A stretch of DNA of 64,000 bases from Stereocaulon alpinum (Eukaryota; Ascomycota; Lecanoromycetes; Lecanorales; Stereocaulaceae), in the NCBI GenBank assembly GCA_018257865.1, contig JAEUBA010000062.1:1-64000 (forward strand). Direction: 5' to 3'. The notes under the pieces are model-generated. The model was given only the letters and a program-made list of their open reading frames with translations, made no database searches and had not been told where the DNA came from. Positions 25,199 through 34,763 of this stretch are shown here, piece by piece. Position 1 is the stretch's first letter, and the number at the start of each line of letters is the position of its first letter. Made by a program: the position numbers and the translations under genes.

Positions 25199-25526
25199 TA
25201 TTATAGCTCGCCTAAAGGTAATTGTAGGAGAAGGCAGCTTTAAAGAAAACTACCTTATATTAGGATTTAGCTAATAGGCTACGCTTAGTATCTAGAAAAT
25301 AGAATAAAGAAGAAAAGAAGTAAAAGCTTAGGAGCTTATAGGCCTAAATACCCCTAGCGCTAGTTAAGCGCTACGCTAAAGCTAAAAGGGGCTAGCGTTA
25401 GACCTAGGCCAAACCTAGGCCGAATCTAGGCCAGACCTAGGCCGAATCTAGGCTAAGGTGTATAAATACTAGCAAGTAACAAAGGACTAGTAAGGTATTA
25501 AAGACCCCTAGATTAGGATCGTAATA
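25199..25526 (-). repeat. Right LTR (5' LTR of the minus-strand element)
   Basis: It is 328 bp and collinear with 18408-18753. It starts tattatagctcgcc where the left copy has tgttacggctcgcc, again transitions only. It is followed by TTTAT at 25527-25531. Confidence 0.9.
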
Positions 25527-25531
25527 TTTAT

Positions 25532-25745
25532 AATAACTATTAATAAGTTATAAGGATAGTCGCTATCTATTATTAGAATTAATCTACTATCGTCCTATTT
25601 TAGTTATAGGTAGCTCTATATTATACTATCCTATACTAAAGATATATAAAGACTTGCAGTTCTTTTACTAACTAGTATAGATTAGAAAATAGATAACGTC
25701 GTTTATCCTAAGGTATTATTAGAAAATTAATATTATTAATTTCTT
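25532..25745 (+). pseudogene. Helitron helicase relic, plus strand, C-terminal remainder
   Basis: Joined to 18402 through a single TTTAT, the frame reads ...VRLYFIITINKL, then LSIIRINLLSSYFSY, then LYIILSYTKDI and RLAVLLLTSID. These are the conserved last helicase blocks of Helitrons (PVRL-x-x-A-x-T-I-N-K-S-Q-G-Q and HGQLYVALSR). The frame then runs into stops. No hairpin-CTRR end is obvious close by, and the nearest candidate is at 27106-27133. Confidence 0.85.
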
Positions 25746-27105
25746 ATAATTATATTATATTTTTATATAGGAGAGTACTTTTCTATAAAAATCTTTATAT
25801 ATCCTACTTATATCCTATATAGGTTCGATTCGAACCTTTATAGGTTTAGTTTAAACCTTTATAGTTATATATAGATCTATACTACGCCCTACTATCCGCC
25901 CCCGACTTAACCTTACTATCCTTATCTTCGTCGTCCTTATATAGATCTATAAGGCGGCCGTATATTTTAGTAAGCTCCTAGTACTTTTCCTTAAGCCCTA
26001 CGTAAACTTCCTTTTCTAATATATAGCTAATCTTAACCTTTTTACGTAGGCCTATATAGATTAGTATAGTACTAAATAGTATTATAAGGAGATATACTAT
26101 TAAAGTCTAAGGTATCCTTTTTAGCCGCAGCCTTAACTTTCTCTATATAAATTAGTACGATTACTATATAAATCTAGGCCGAATAGGTACTAACTAGGTA
26201 TAAAGTTATATTAACTAATACTATCGCTAGAGGTTAAATAATTTGCGTATATATTATTATAGAACCGTACGTTACTGCGATAAGACGTAAAGGAACTTAA
26301 ATTTTTTATATAGGGTATATATACTTCCTTACTAGAATTATATAAGGTTATACGGCTTTATAATAGCACGCCTTTAACGATATACGGTCGGTTTAAATTC
26401 TTACTAATTAGTATTAAATTATAAGGAATAGTAAAGGAGCTATATAGACTAACTTTTTATCTATATATAAAATTACTTTATTAACGGCCGGCTATATAGC
26501 TATATCTACGGTCTTTATAGGGACTTTATTAAGCCCCTATATAAATTATTCTACTTTTTATAAGATATCTAATTTCTGGGTCTTACCGTTCGCGTATAGT
26601 TTTATACCGAAATCGGGCGGATAGGTACGTAGTTATTCGTCCTCTTTATTATCTAAGGCTATTATATTACGGTTTAGTATAGATTTGTTAAGATTAGTAT
26701 TAATTAGTAAAAAAGGGTATAAAAAATTAAAAGTCTATATAGAAAGGAAATAGGTTAGTACGGAACTAAAATAGAGATATACTTAGCTGAAAGACTCTAT
26801 ATAGCTTTACTATTATCTACGTCGTATTATATTACTCTATATAATAGTCTATAGTTCTATGTAAAGCCTATATAGATCTAGCAGGCTACTATATAACTCT
26901 ATATAAGGGAGCCTATATAGAATCTATATAACTTACTAATTATTAGTTATTATAGTATAAAAGTTTCTAAGTTCTAAATCGACTAAAATATTAGCATTCT
27001 ACTAGACTAGACCTATTTAGGAAATCCTATATAATTCTATATAGGTCTTTATACACAGATTTATATAACTCTATCTAAATACTTTAAAGCTATATTTAGT
27101 ATAAA
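25746..27105. other. RIP-degraded DNA without a readable domain
   Basis: No coding frame or paired repeat was recognised. A palindrome (ggttcgattcgaacc) lies near 25823 but has no CTRR at the right distance. The stretch is probably the 3' non-coding part of the plus-strand Helitron, if that element ends at 27133. Confidence 0.35.
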
Positions 27106-27133
27106 ATTTCGCTTCGAAATAGCGACCCTCTAG
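27106..27133 (+). repeat. Helitron 3' terminus A (hairpin + CTAG)
   Basis: A 6-bp stem ATTTCG/CGAAAT with a 3-nt loop (27106-27120), a 9-nt spacer agcgaccct and CTAG (27130-27133), followed by T, form a canonical Helitron end. The same sequence with one extra loop base recurs at 27817-27845, so both belong to one family. Confidence 0.75.
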
Positions 27134-27845
27134 TCTATATAATATTAGACGACTTTAAGGTTTGCCCGAATAATTGGCTATGATTTATCGCTAAGGATAT
27201 TCTATCACGTGACTTAACTATCAAATTTTTTAGGCCGCTTGCAGCTCTGCAACAGCTCTGCAATAGCGATACTAGGAGCTCTACTAGCAGCTCTGCTACA
27301 GCGATACTAGCAGCTCTATAACAGCGATATTAGCAGCTCTATAACAGCGATATTAGCAGCCCTATAACAGTGATATTAGCAGCCCTATAACAGTGATGTT
27401 AGCAGCTCTGTAATAGCGATATTAGTAGCTCTGCTACAGCGTTGTTAGTAGCTCTGTAACAGCGATATTGGCAGCCCTATAACAGCGATATTGGCAGCTC
27501 TGTAACAGCGATATTGGTAGCTCTGCAATAGCGTTACTGGTAGCTCTATAATAGCGATATTGGTAGCTCTGTAATAGCGATACTAGCAGCTCTGTAACAG
27601 CGATAAAATAGTAATACTAGCAGCTCTACAATAGTAATACTAGCAGCTCTAGAACAGCGATACTGGTAACTCTAGAAGAGCGATACTGGTAGCTCTGTAA
27701 TAGCGATACTGGTAGCGCTAGCAGCTCTATAATAGTAATATTGATAGTAGCTCTATAATAGTAATAAATAGGCTATTAGAGAGGATTTCAGGTTAAAGCC
27801 CTAAAGATTAAATCTAATTTCGCTACCGAAATGGCGACCCTCTAG
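27134..27845 (+). mobile_element. Non-autonomous 712-bp Helitron carrying a minisatellite
   Basis: It starts with TC (27134-27135) immediately after the CTAG of the preceding Helitron end and finishes with stem ATTTCG/CGAAAT (27817-27832), spacer ggcgaccct and CTAG (27842-27845) before a T. It encodes nothing. Its first 100 bp retain CA and TG dinucleotides and so look younger than the rest of the block. Most of its length is a 23-bp tandem repeat. TC start, hairpin and CTRR end are the Helitron hallmarks. The 5' end is inferred from a two-base motif and is the weaker call. Confidence 0.65.
27241..27768 (+). repeat. 23-bp minisatellite, about 20 imperfect units
   Basis: Consecutive units share the core agcagctctRtaacagcga followed by tatt or tact. 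Most are exactly 23 bp. A few are interrupted near the right end (about 27605 and 27712). Variants differ mainly by C/T and G/A, consistent with mild RIP. The array contains many AGCTCT words and no reading frame. Confidence 0.9.
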
Positions 27846-28411
27846 TAGAGTAAATAGTGCTTCTCACACTAATTCAAGGCTCAGATTCACAAGTCTCTTA
27901 TATTCCTAATGATATCGTTGTTACCATGAATTCACTAGAAATGCAACATTTGGTGCTTTGTTCATAGTCTTCGAGACCCTGAATCATAGACCGTTAAGTG
28001 TCGAATGGAATGTTGTTCGGGTTTATACCCTAAAGAGCGAATCGTTCAATGCTTCTTACGTGATATTCATAGCTCGAAATCTTAGACCGCTGAGCGCGAA
28101 ATAGACTGTTTATTGGAATAGTATCCCTAGGAACGAATCTCATCCAATTTCAATAGGAAGCTGAGAATGGTATTCGTTCAGCTTCTTTAGCTTAAATACA
28201 TATGACTTCCTTCAAATGCTTGCGCCCTGAGTCGTCTAAAGCATGCTCATGCTTCAACATCTTATACTACTACATCGCTCGCTGATCTGTACAAATGAAA
28301 CATCCCATACCAATACTGAGCATAACGGCGGTCAATCTCCGCTCACGAGCCCTATAGTCGCTCACACAATACCATCAATCGGCGCGAAAACCTTGCCATA
28401 ATCCTCCCCAA
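27846..28411. other. Intergenic, start of normal-composition DNA
   Basis: Composition changes at 27846 to ordinary host DNA with CA and TG restored. It is presumably the 3' flank of the NIPSNAP gene. No gene or RNA was seen. Confidence 0.6.
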
Positions 28412-29616
28412 TCAAGCAACAGGTGACCAAGGCATAGGAATAAGGATCCGACTTTGCATGGTTTGTATGAGTGGAACGGTCTTATGCACCGTATCACCCC
28501 ATCCTTCGACACCCCAAGACATCTCTCTTCGTACTTTTCGTTCTTCCAGATCCGCGAATTGCCATAGGTGATGCACTGTATTGAGTTCCCCAATTTGTAC
28601 GAACCAAGCCCCCACTCCTTCCATGACTTCTCTTCTTGCCTTCAATCCTCGTCTCCAATGAGTCTCCCATTCAAGTAGATTGCCGGGATGTAGTGTATAT
28701 GAGCGCAGTTCGAAAAGGCCGCCGAGCTGACGAGGAGGACTTGTTGGCCAAAAGGAGAATTCTTGCATGAGGGAGGTTTGTTTGTGTGTAATGAGTGATT
28801 TTAGCTTGTGGTCGAAGGCGGGAAAGTCGGGGTGAGAAGCAATGGAGTGAAGGGAGGCATGATAGCCGTGATAGCGTTGATATTCCCAGATATGGACTGT
28901 AATTAATTCATTAGCCATTCCGATCAGATCCGGGTCCAATTGTATTCACCAAAGGTGTCACAATCCCCAACCTCCGTTCTCCAGCTGCCGACAAGATGTA
29001 CATGGTTCTCTGGTATGCTTGCCATCTTCGGATACCAGCTTCCTACCAACTCAATGTATTCGTCCACCTTGTCCGGCTTGACGCTGTGGAATACGATGCT
29101 GTGCACGTACTTTCCCCGAGCTAGCACCTGACTGAAGCTCTTCTCAATTTCTTTATCCATCTCGCGTCCTTCGTGTGTGCCATATATAAGCGAGCTCAGC
29201 TTTCCTTTTCGCTTCGTTGTTTCCTGTTCTTGGCTTGCTTGCCGTGCAGCTCCTACATTATGAGTAGACAGTGAGCCTAACGCCACATGGCCAGGAGAAT
29301 TAGAAGATGCAGAGCTTGCATCGCTCGCTGGAATTCCAGCAGCGGCGGGAGCAGCGCCATAGACGGCATTGTAAGGTGCTGTGGGGGAAGTAGAAGCAGC
29401 TGTAGATGACGACTGACTGTCTTGTTGTTTGTTTGCCCTTTCAGCTTCGCGCACTTGTTCTCTGAATTTGGCTTGTTTCTTATCGAAGGCGGCGGCGTTG
29501 TTAGGCGTTATGTCGCCGAGTGCGGGGGAGCGTTGGTGGGTGGTGGTTGTGGTGAGGGTTCGGATGAAGGAGGAAGAGGTGGTGGCATTGTGAGAGAGAA
29601 GCCGTCGTGTTAACAT
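28412..29616 (-). CDS. NIPSNAP family mitochondrial protein
   Basis: Two exons, 28950-29616 and 28412-28896, are joined by a 53-nt GT-AG intron with a CTAAT branch-like site. They give 383 residues, and the junction rebuilds ...CDTF-VHIWEYQRY. The N terminus (MLTRRLLSHNATTSSSFIRT) is basic and hydroxylated like a mitochondrial presequence. It is followed by a low-complexity Ser/Ala stretch (about 65-125). The first NIPSNAP/ferredoxin-like repeat begins around residue 165 (KYVHSIVFHSVKPDKV) and the second around 270 (LFELRSYTLHPGNLLEWE). The Trp/Tyr-rich pattern is typical of the family, whose proteins associate with mitochondria, while their biochemical role is unsettled. It is the first gene beside the AT-rich block, 566 bp from the border, and shows no RIP damage. 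Confidence 0.9.
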
Positions 29617-31401
29617 AATGGGTTAGGAATCGTTGATTGAATTGGGACAGCGGCAGAAGCAGAGCTGTCGACCAGCTTTGTGAAGCTGGTTGGTTAGAGG
29701 TGTGGGTGGGTAAGTAGGTCAGTCAGTGGTCAGCGTCAAAGGTTAGCTCTAGGGGCTCAATTGGTGCGGGGTTTGAGCTTCAGGCGGGAGTGTTGTGCAC
29801 TAGATCTCCATGCGTGGAAGGATGGCACGAGGTGGGGTAAGAGGCTTTGGTGGAGGGTCTGGTTTGGCGCGCATGTTGCCAACAAACGTCTCAGGAGGTA
29901 GTACATTGGCGGCAAAACTTCCCCGCGTTTGAACCCTAATCGAGCCCTAATCCAACTTCCAGCGAGCCCACCAGCGAACACGACACAAAGAGTCACCAGA
30001 GAAGGACTGAAATATTTAACAGACAGTCCTTCTGAGCCAAGGCACTTTGCCCAAAAGCTGGTCCACAGGTTCAAAATGTAGTCCCCAGACTCTCGAGTAT
30101 TGTTCGAACCGCTTCGACAACCTTGCGGACTTCGCCTGGATATCGCAGAACGAGGATCGTGCAGAGTCGAGTCTGCTGCTTGTTCATCTATTCAAAGCTC
30201 GTTGTTCGCCTTTTGTGTGTACATAGTCCTAAAGCCTTGTTTACGGCCAGTTTTGAGATGGTTTCTGGTGTCACTTTCTCTATTCTTCTTGAATACGAAG
30301 TCTCCTATCCGAAGACCTAGATATTTGATATCTCTACGAGCAGCTATTGCCCATAATATTCTCAGCTTTACAAGCGTCTATTCTGATCCTTACGAAACCC
30401 ACGGCAAACCCTCATTGTTGCGGCGTCATTCGTTTTCAGCAACGGCCATTGAAAGTCTAGAGGTCAATTGCAATTAGTCTCCTCTCCCCACGTTCATAGC
30501 GATACATGGTTCAAGCTTCTAGCGCCTCTGTATTTCTATACTCCAGGCTTTGGCGAAGCTCATCCCTGACAGTTGAAGCGTTGTGGTTGGAATTGCCGAG
30601 TGATCCTCATTCTGTTGAGTGGTATTCCAATTTGCGTCGGCTAAACTTCGGATTCTGTCAGAGTTAACATGTTCACAACTGGCTTAGCGCAGCTGTCAAT
30701 AGCACTTGGCATAGCCTAGTGTGTTTGTGGCTACGAGCTGAGTCTCTCAATACGACTATAAAGCTTAGGATCTTGGCCATGTTAGATTTCCGTATCTGCA
30801 CATTTCCGTACTGATTACTGCATAGCTAGCTGGCGAGGCCATTATCACTGATTCAATGGTCTTTCTGCCGGCTGGACGCTAATCGCCAGGATTCGTTGCC
30901 TTCCGTCGATTACGAAAGCAATGACACCCACAAAGACACCGTCATGTCTGCATCAACCTGATTAAGGCGATGACAACAACGGTACTCCGTATATTCCGCC
31001 TATGTTTTGGCAAGGCCAACGCTCTTGTTTGCGGTAACCCATGTTTCCAGCTTCAGCGTACGCAGAACCAAGCTATGTTCAGCCGTACTCGTCAAAGTAA
31101 GTCGCGAACTTCAAGCCGTGAATTTTCAGTATAAAAAGGACGAACCCGCCAAAACCAAAATTTTGACTTTTTATTGCAACACCCAACATCGTCACCTCCT
31201 CCTACTTCAACGTCTCTAGATCCCATAATGCTCCGCGGAACAATATTGGCAACATCAAAAGCTAAAGAACGCATATAACTCACGCAACTTCCCTACAGTT
31301 CGTCGTCTGTGTGTCCAATTATATCATTTCCCTTTGGCGCACACGTGCCTACCCAAACACCACCTCGAGAATTACATATCCCGCCTCTTCGAACATTTTC
31401 C
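29617..31401. other. Intergenic region with a TATA box near its right end
   Basis: It holds the NIPSNAP promoter on the left. Open frames exist (for example minus 29757-30074, 105 codons), but none shows a recognisable domain or codon pattern. A clear TATA box (tataaaaag) at 31130-31138 precedes a candidate small spliced gene at 31402. Confidence 0.5.
31130..31138 (+). promoter_or_regulatory. TATA box
   Basis: The consensus tataaaaag lies about 270 bp upstream of the ATG of the putative 53-residue peptide gene. That distance leaves room for a 5' leader of about 240 nt. Confidence 0.4.
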
Positions 31402-31685
31402 ATGGGTTTCATTGGTACTAAGGTTGTTCGTCAAGTATCTACACGTCGGGCGAAAGCCGAGGACAGTAGTGACAGCAGCCTTGTTAGGATTCAACCTGTG
31501 AAGCACCATCGTCGTAGATCAAGTATTTGGAGTGATGTAAGGGGCTTAGCGATAGACGGCTTCATAGTTCGCATTGTTTCGATATGTCTCTCTTTCTCTG
31601 TCTCTACTACATTCGCTATACTTTCAATGCTAAATCATTCTAATACATTTTCCTTTAGTTCTTAATCAGGCGTCCGTTTCGGTAA
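31402..31685 (+). CDS. Putative small basic peptide, spliced, unknown function
   Basis: An ATG in good fungal context (tccATGggt) opens 45 codons that end exactly at a GTAAGG donor. A 122-nt intron (31537-31658) closes with ttttcctttag and holds an A-rich CTAAAT branch-like word. Exon 2 (31659-31685) adds 8 codons and a TAA. The product has 53 residues, is strongly basic (KHHRRRSS near residue 39) and has no membrane segment. Support comes from the well-formed splice signals, the coherent phase and the upstream TATA box. There is no known family. It may instead be a fortuitous frame in a non-coding transcript. Confidence 0.35.
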
Positions 31686-32485
31686 TACTCTTTGCGCGAC
31701 TAGATTGTAACAAGCTCCATGATTCCGCGCTGCTTCATTTATATACGTATGGTTTCCAGTCACTTTAGAACCGACACACGCAAATGCACTCCTCCTGATT
31801 GTCTATTCAATCGCTGGGCTAGCACAGCGCAGATCTAAACCACGGCTTATAAGACTGCTATACCTTATCAACAGTACAAACCTTTGCCTCAAAAAGAAGT
31901 ACTTGTAACATGGATATAAATAATCGAAGACTGAATGGCGGTTTCTTGAGAGCCACAGTGGTTGAAAATGCACTTGCTCTGCTCCGAGGTAAGAATTGAA
32001 GCAGGTTGATCTGATATTGGGATGTAAATCTAGCTCGAGATGACATTCGAAGGTAGTGGAAGTAATCCGTATCTCATTAATGACACCCTCTGTCGCATGG
32101 CCAGGGTTCTCATCACAGGGGATCGATTTCGTGCTGAGTCAGGGGGGGTTGGGTGCGGACTCGGGTATCAGATGATGTGAAGTTGTTGGGAATCTCGTGT
32201 TCACAGCTTTTGAGAGACGTTTTATGGTGTGAATGCAGATGAAATGGCGATGATGTTGATGCTCTGGTGGCTGAATGAGTGAAATAGTTGATCATTGTTC
32301 CACTAAATACGCTGGTTTGTTGGCACAAATGCCGCTCAGTTTCTGAATACATTGATGATTTTATAGCTAGGATACTGAAGACTCTGGCAGCTGCTCTACT
32401 TAGCGCGCAAATCTATTTACATTCTCTCGACCTCCAAGCGTGATGCTGTGTAGCATTTCCAGATCAAATGACATATTTACACGCC
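31686..32485. other. Intergenic
   Basis: It lies between the small peptide gene and the 3' end of the siroheme synthase gene. No domain-bearing frame, repeat or RNA was recognised. Confidence 0.5.
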
Positions 32486-34291
32486 TCATCGGACGCTCCC
32501 CGTCGCCTCTCCCACACCCATCAACCCATTCATCTCGCTCGCATCGGCTTCCGTGCCCTTCACAAGCCCGCTCAAACCATCAACACCAGCATTCAAACCC
32601 TCAAAGCCCGCAAAGCCATCCTCAACTATCCATCGTCCCTTACCCTTCATATCGATCAAGACTTCACAACTCCATCCGACGACAAGGAGACCAGGAGGTC
32701 TGCTGCCTTCTTCTTCGACTGCTGCGCAGATATGTTGTAATGTGCTGCGGATGACGCGTTGATCAGGGCATGAAGCACGCTCGATGACTGCGCAGGGAGT
32801 TTCTTTTGGCCAAGGAATAGGTTTAGGTTGATTGTCCTTGATTTCTGCATTGGGAAGGGAGGCGGCTCCAGTCAATGCGTCGATGAGTGAGGATAGGCGA
32901 TGCAACGACATGAGGAAGACCACAGTCTGTGTAGGTATATATGGTGGTGGATTAGGCGCAGCGCCTTTTCGTCCGGTACCCGTGCAAATGAGAACCTGGT
33001 CCGCGACACTGCGATGTGTTGATGGTATTGCGGCGAACAAGGGAGCAGAAAGTGAGCTCGTGATGCCTGGGAGGACGATTGGTGTATACCCCTTTTCACG
33101 GAAGAATGCGTACTCCTCTGCTCCTCGACCGTAGATGTATGGATCGCCTTGCTTAAGTCTGAGTACTGTGTGGCCTTTTTGTAGAGCTTCTAGACCTAGG
33201 CTAAGCAGCTCTTCTTGTGCGGCTTCTGCATTTCCAGGGAACTTGCGCGCTATGTGGACGGGTGTACGCCGAGGGATGAGTTCTAGCACTGGAGCTGGGA
33301 CGAGCTTGTCAGCTAGAATGACGGAGGCTGTCTGAATGGCACGGTGAGTTGCCAAGGTGAGAAGCGAGGGAGATCCGGGGCCTGATCCAGCAAGAATGAT
33401 CTGTGGCTTGGGACGTCTCCGTATATCCAGACTCGTCGCATCGAGTGGTGGTGGTACTAAATCGCTAGATGTGGTGTAAGACTGCAATATGGTGTTGATA
33501 TCGTCATCTGTAATAGATGCTAGGCGTTTGAGAGGCCAATACTCGCATATTTGAGACAACCAGCGCATACGGCGTGTTCTTGCCGCATCCTGGTCGAATT
33601 CGGAGATCAAGCGGTTGAACGTAGGCCTTTGAGCTGGCGCATCATCTTCGTCCGCTTCCGCCGGAGTTTCATCCAGCTGGTAGGTCTTGTGATCTTCCTC
33701 CCATATCCGACTTCGTACAACACCTAGACGCTCGACAGCGGTACCGAAGTTAGGTGGAAGAGATGAAGAGATTTCTCGTCGTATCCTCGATGCGAGCTTG
33801 CAGCCTTTGCCGGAAGTAGTAATCCCAATTTGTAGAGGGCCATCCGAGTGGGTGGATAGGAGAGTAAAGGTGCAGAGATTGGGCGCATCGACCACATTGA
33901 CTGGTATCCGCTTCCGCCTGCATATAGTCGCGATGTGAGTACCTGTAAACACCATAAGTCTGGGGCATCCAGCAATTTTAAGGCCGTATATACTCATTGT
34001 ACTCTTTCCATTAGAAGTTACGAATACTGCGTCGACCACTGCGTCCACCTCATTTCTTCCCAGTGTAGTCAAGTGTGCATCTTCAAACCCCTCCTTGATC
34101 CATTCGACTTCCCCTTCCTCAATTCGCTTTGTGAGTACATAGTGGACGTCCGCGTTCGCAGGGGCGACAATCTTGGGCTTCGCGCCGACCTCGATGCTTC
34201 TGGCGCATCTTGCACTGGCCAGAGGGTTCGAACCGACAATCAAGTGAACATGACCCACCGAATCGATGGCTGTGAGTAAAGGCGCGGGCAT
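32486..34291 (-). CDS. MET1: Siroheme synthase: precorrin-2 dehydrogenase + uroporphyrinogen-III C-methyltransferase
   Basis: Exons 34003-34291 and 32486-33942 give 581 residues. The 60-nt intron between them has no stop in frame, so it is easily missed. Its removal rebuilds TSNGKSTHIATICRRKRIPV, as expected for the family. The N-terminal third is a Met8-like Rossmann domain (HLIVGSNPLASARCARSIEV from residue 15; CKLASRIRREI later). The C-terminal half is the SUMT fold, starting near residue 280 with LAGSGPGSPSLLTLA, and carries LRLKQGDPYIYGRGAEE, the SAM-binding GDP motif. The protein makes sirohydrochlorin/siroheme for sulfite and nitrite reductases in the cytosol. The fused layout is usual in filamentous fungi. 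It is divergent from the aldolase gene, sharing 472 bp. Confidence 0.92.
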   Translation of the reverse strand: MPAPLLTAIDSVGHVHLIVGSNPLASARCARSIEVGAKPKIVAPANADVHYVLTKRIEEGEVEWIKEGFEDAHLTTLGRNEVDAVVDAVFVTSNGKSTMSIYGLKIAGCPRLMVFTGTHIATICRRKRIPVNVVDAPNLCTFTLLSTHSDGPLQIGITTSGKGCKLASRIRREISSSLPPNFGTAVERLGVVRSRIWEEDHKTYQLDETPAEADEDDAPAQRPTFNRLISEFDQDAARTRRMRWLSQICEYWPLKRLASITDDDINTILQSYTTSSDLVPPPLDATSLDIRRRPKPQIILAGSGPGSPSLLTLATHRAIQTASVILADKLVPAPVLELIPRRTPVHIARKFPGNAEAAQEELLSLGLEALQKGHTVLRLKQGDPYIYGRGAEEYAFFREKGYTPIVLPGITSSLSAPLFAAIPSTHRSVADQVLICTGTGRKGAAPNPPPYIPTQTVVFLMSLHRLSSLIDALTGAASLPNAEIKDNQPKPIPWPKETPCAVIERASCPDQRVIRSTLQHICAAVEEEGSRPPGLLVVGWSCEVLIDMKGKGRWIVEDGFAGFEGLNAGVDGLSGLVKGTEADASEMNGLMGVGEATGSVR

Positions 34292-34763
34292 CAGGGCTAT
34301 GCGTTGGAAGGTTGGAAGGTTTATGACTGGGTAAGCGAAACACGTTGAGTAAGCACAACGTTGGATTCGAGATGGTTTACGGAACGTTGTAGCGAAAGTC
34401 TGAGGATGTTATCAGACTCCGCTCCAAGCAAAAGCAGGCTCTAGATTCAGAGAAGGCCATATTTGCTTATTCGGACTGTATAGTTCGTGGGGCAAGAGTT
34501 TTTGAAAATTGGCAAGCGATAACGCCATTTGATCGCCATTGATGATGGAGAAATTCCCCGGTTAGGTTTAGGCTAACGTTAGGAACCCGCAAGGGTGTGT
34601 ATATCTGGTCATGCATGCTTGATCTCGTGACACGAGCAGGATGAGAACCTGCATGAACACGTCCGCCCGGACCTGCATCAGCGATGAACAGCTGAACAAT
34701 TCCATTCAGCTGAGTCAGAACTCGCAGTCCGCCCTGAGTGACGGAAAGACATAGAGTACGACG
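34292..34763. promoter_or_regulatory. Divergent promoter region, MET1/deoC
   Basis: The 472 bp between the two start codons must hold both promoters. It contains several CAGCTGA/TCAGCTG words around 34690-34720. No TATA consensus was recognised on either strand. Confidence 0.5.

Larger units (their letters stand above)
18408..25526 (-). mobile_element. LTR retrotransposon (Ty3/gypsy), minus strand, RIP-inactivated
   Basis: A 7.1-kb element is bounded by LTRs at 18408-18753 and 25199-25526 and a TTTAT target duplication. On the minus strand the LTRs begin TRTTAYRATCC and end GAGCYRTAAYA (TG...CA before RIP). Minus-strand order from the right: gag with a decayed zinc knuckle near 23740 (YNNYGKISY...NDCP, family CxxCxxxxHxxxxC), then reverse transcriptase near 22230-21930 (KEDGSLYFYVDF, then IFIKIDV and AFYRVRIY), with integrase expected below about 20300. 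A polypurine tract lies against the left LTR. All coding frames are broken by TAA/TAG stops. A smaller LTR element sits inside at 20485-21015. Confidence 0.9.
1..27845. other. AT-rich, RIP-degraded transposon block (AT isochore)
   Basis: The whole stretch is dominated by TA, TAG, TAA and CTA words and contains almost no open reading frame. Translating recognisable transposon domains gives stops nearly always as TAA/TAG at positions where Gln or Trp is expected, which is what C-to-T change at CpA on either strand produces. This is the established signature of repeat-induced point mutation in ascomycetes. Less mutated islands occur at about 5221-5285, 20485-20890 and 27134-27845. The right border is abrupt and coincides with a Helitron terminus at 27845. 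No host gene is visible inside. Confidence 0.93.

Noticed and set aside
27241..27768. CRISPR-like array
   Set aside because: The repeats are contiguous 23-bp units without unique spacers, in a fungal genome. It is a minisatellite.
29757..30074. 105-codon minus-strand frame upstream of NIPSNAP
   Set aside because: It has a hydrophobic stretch but no family match, and it lies where the NIPSNAP promoter and leader should be.
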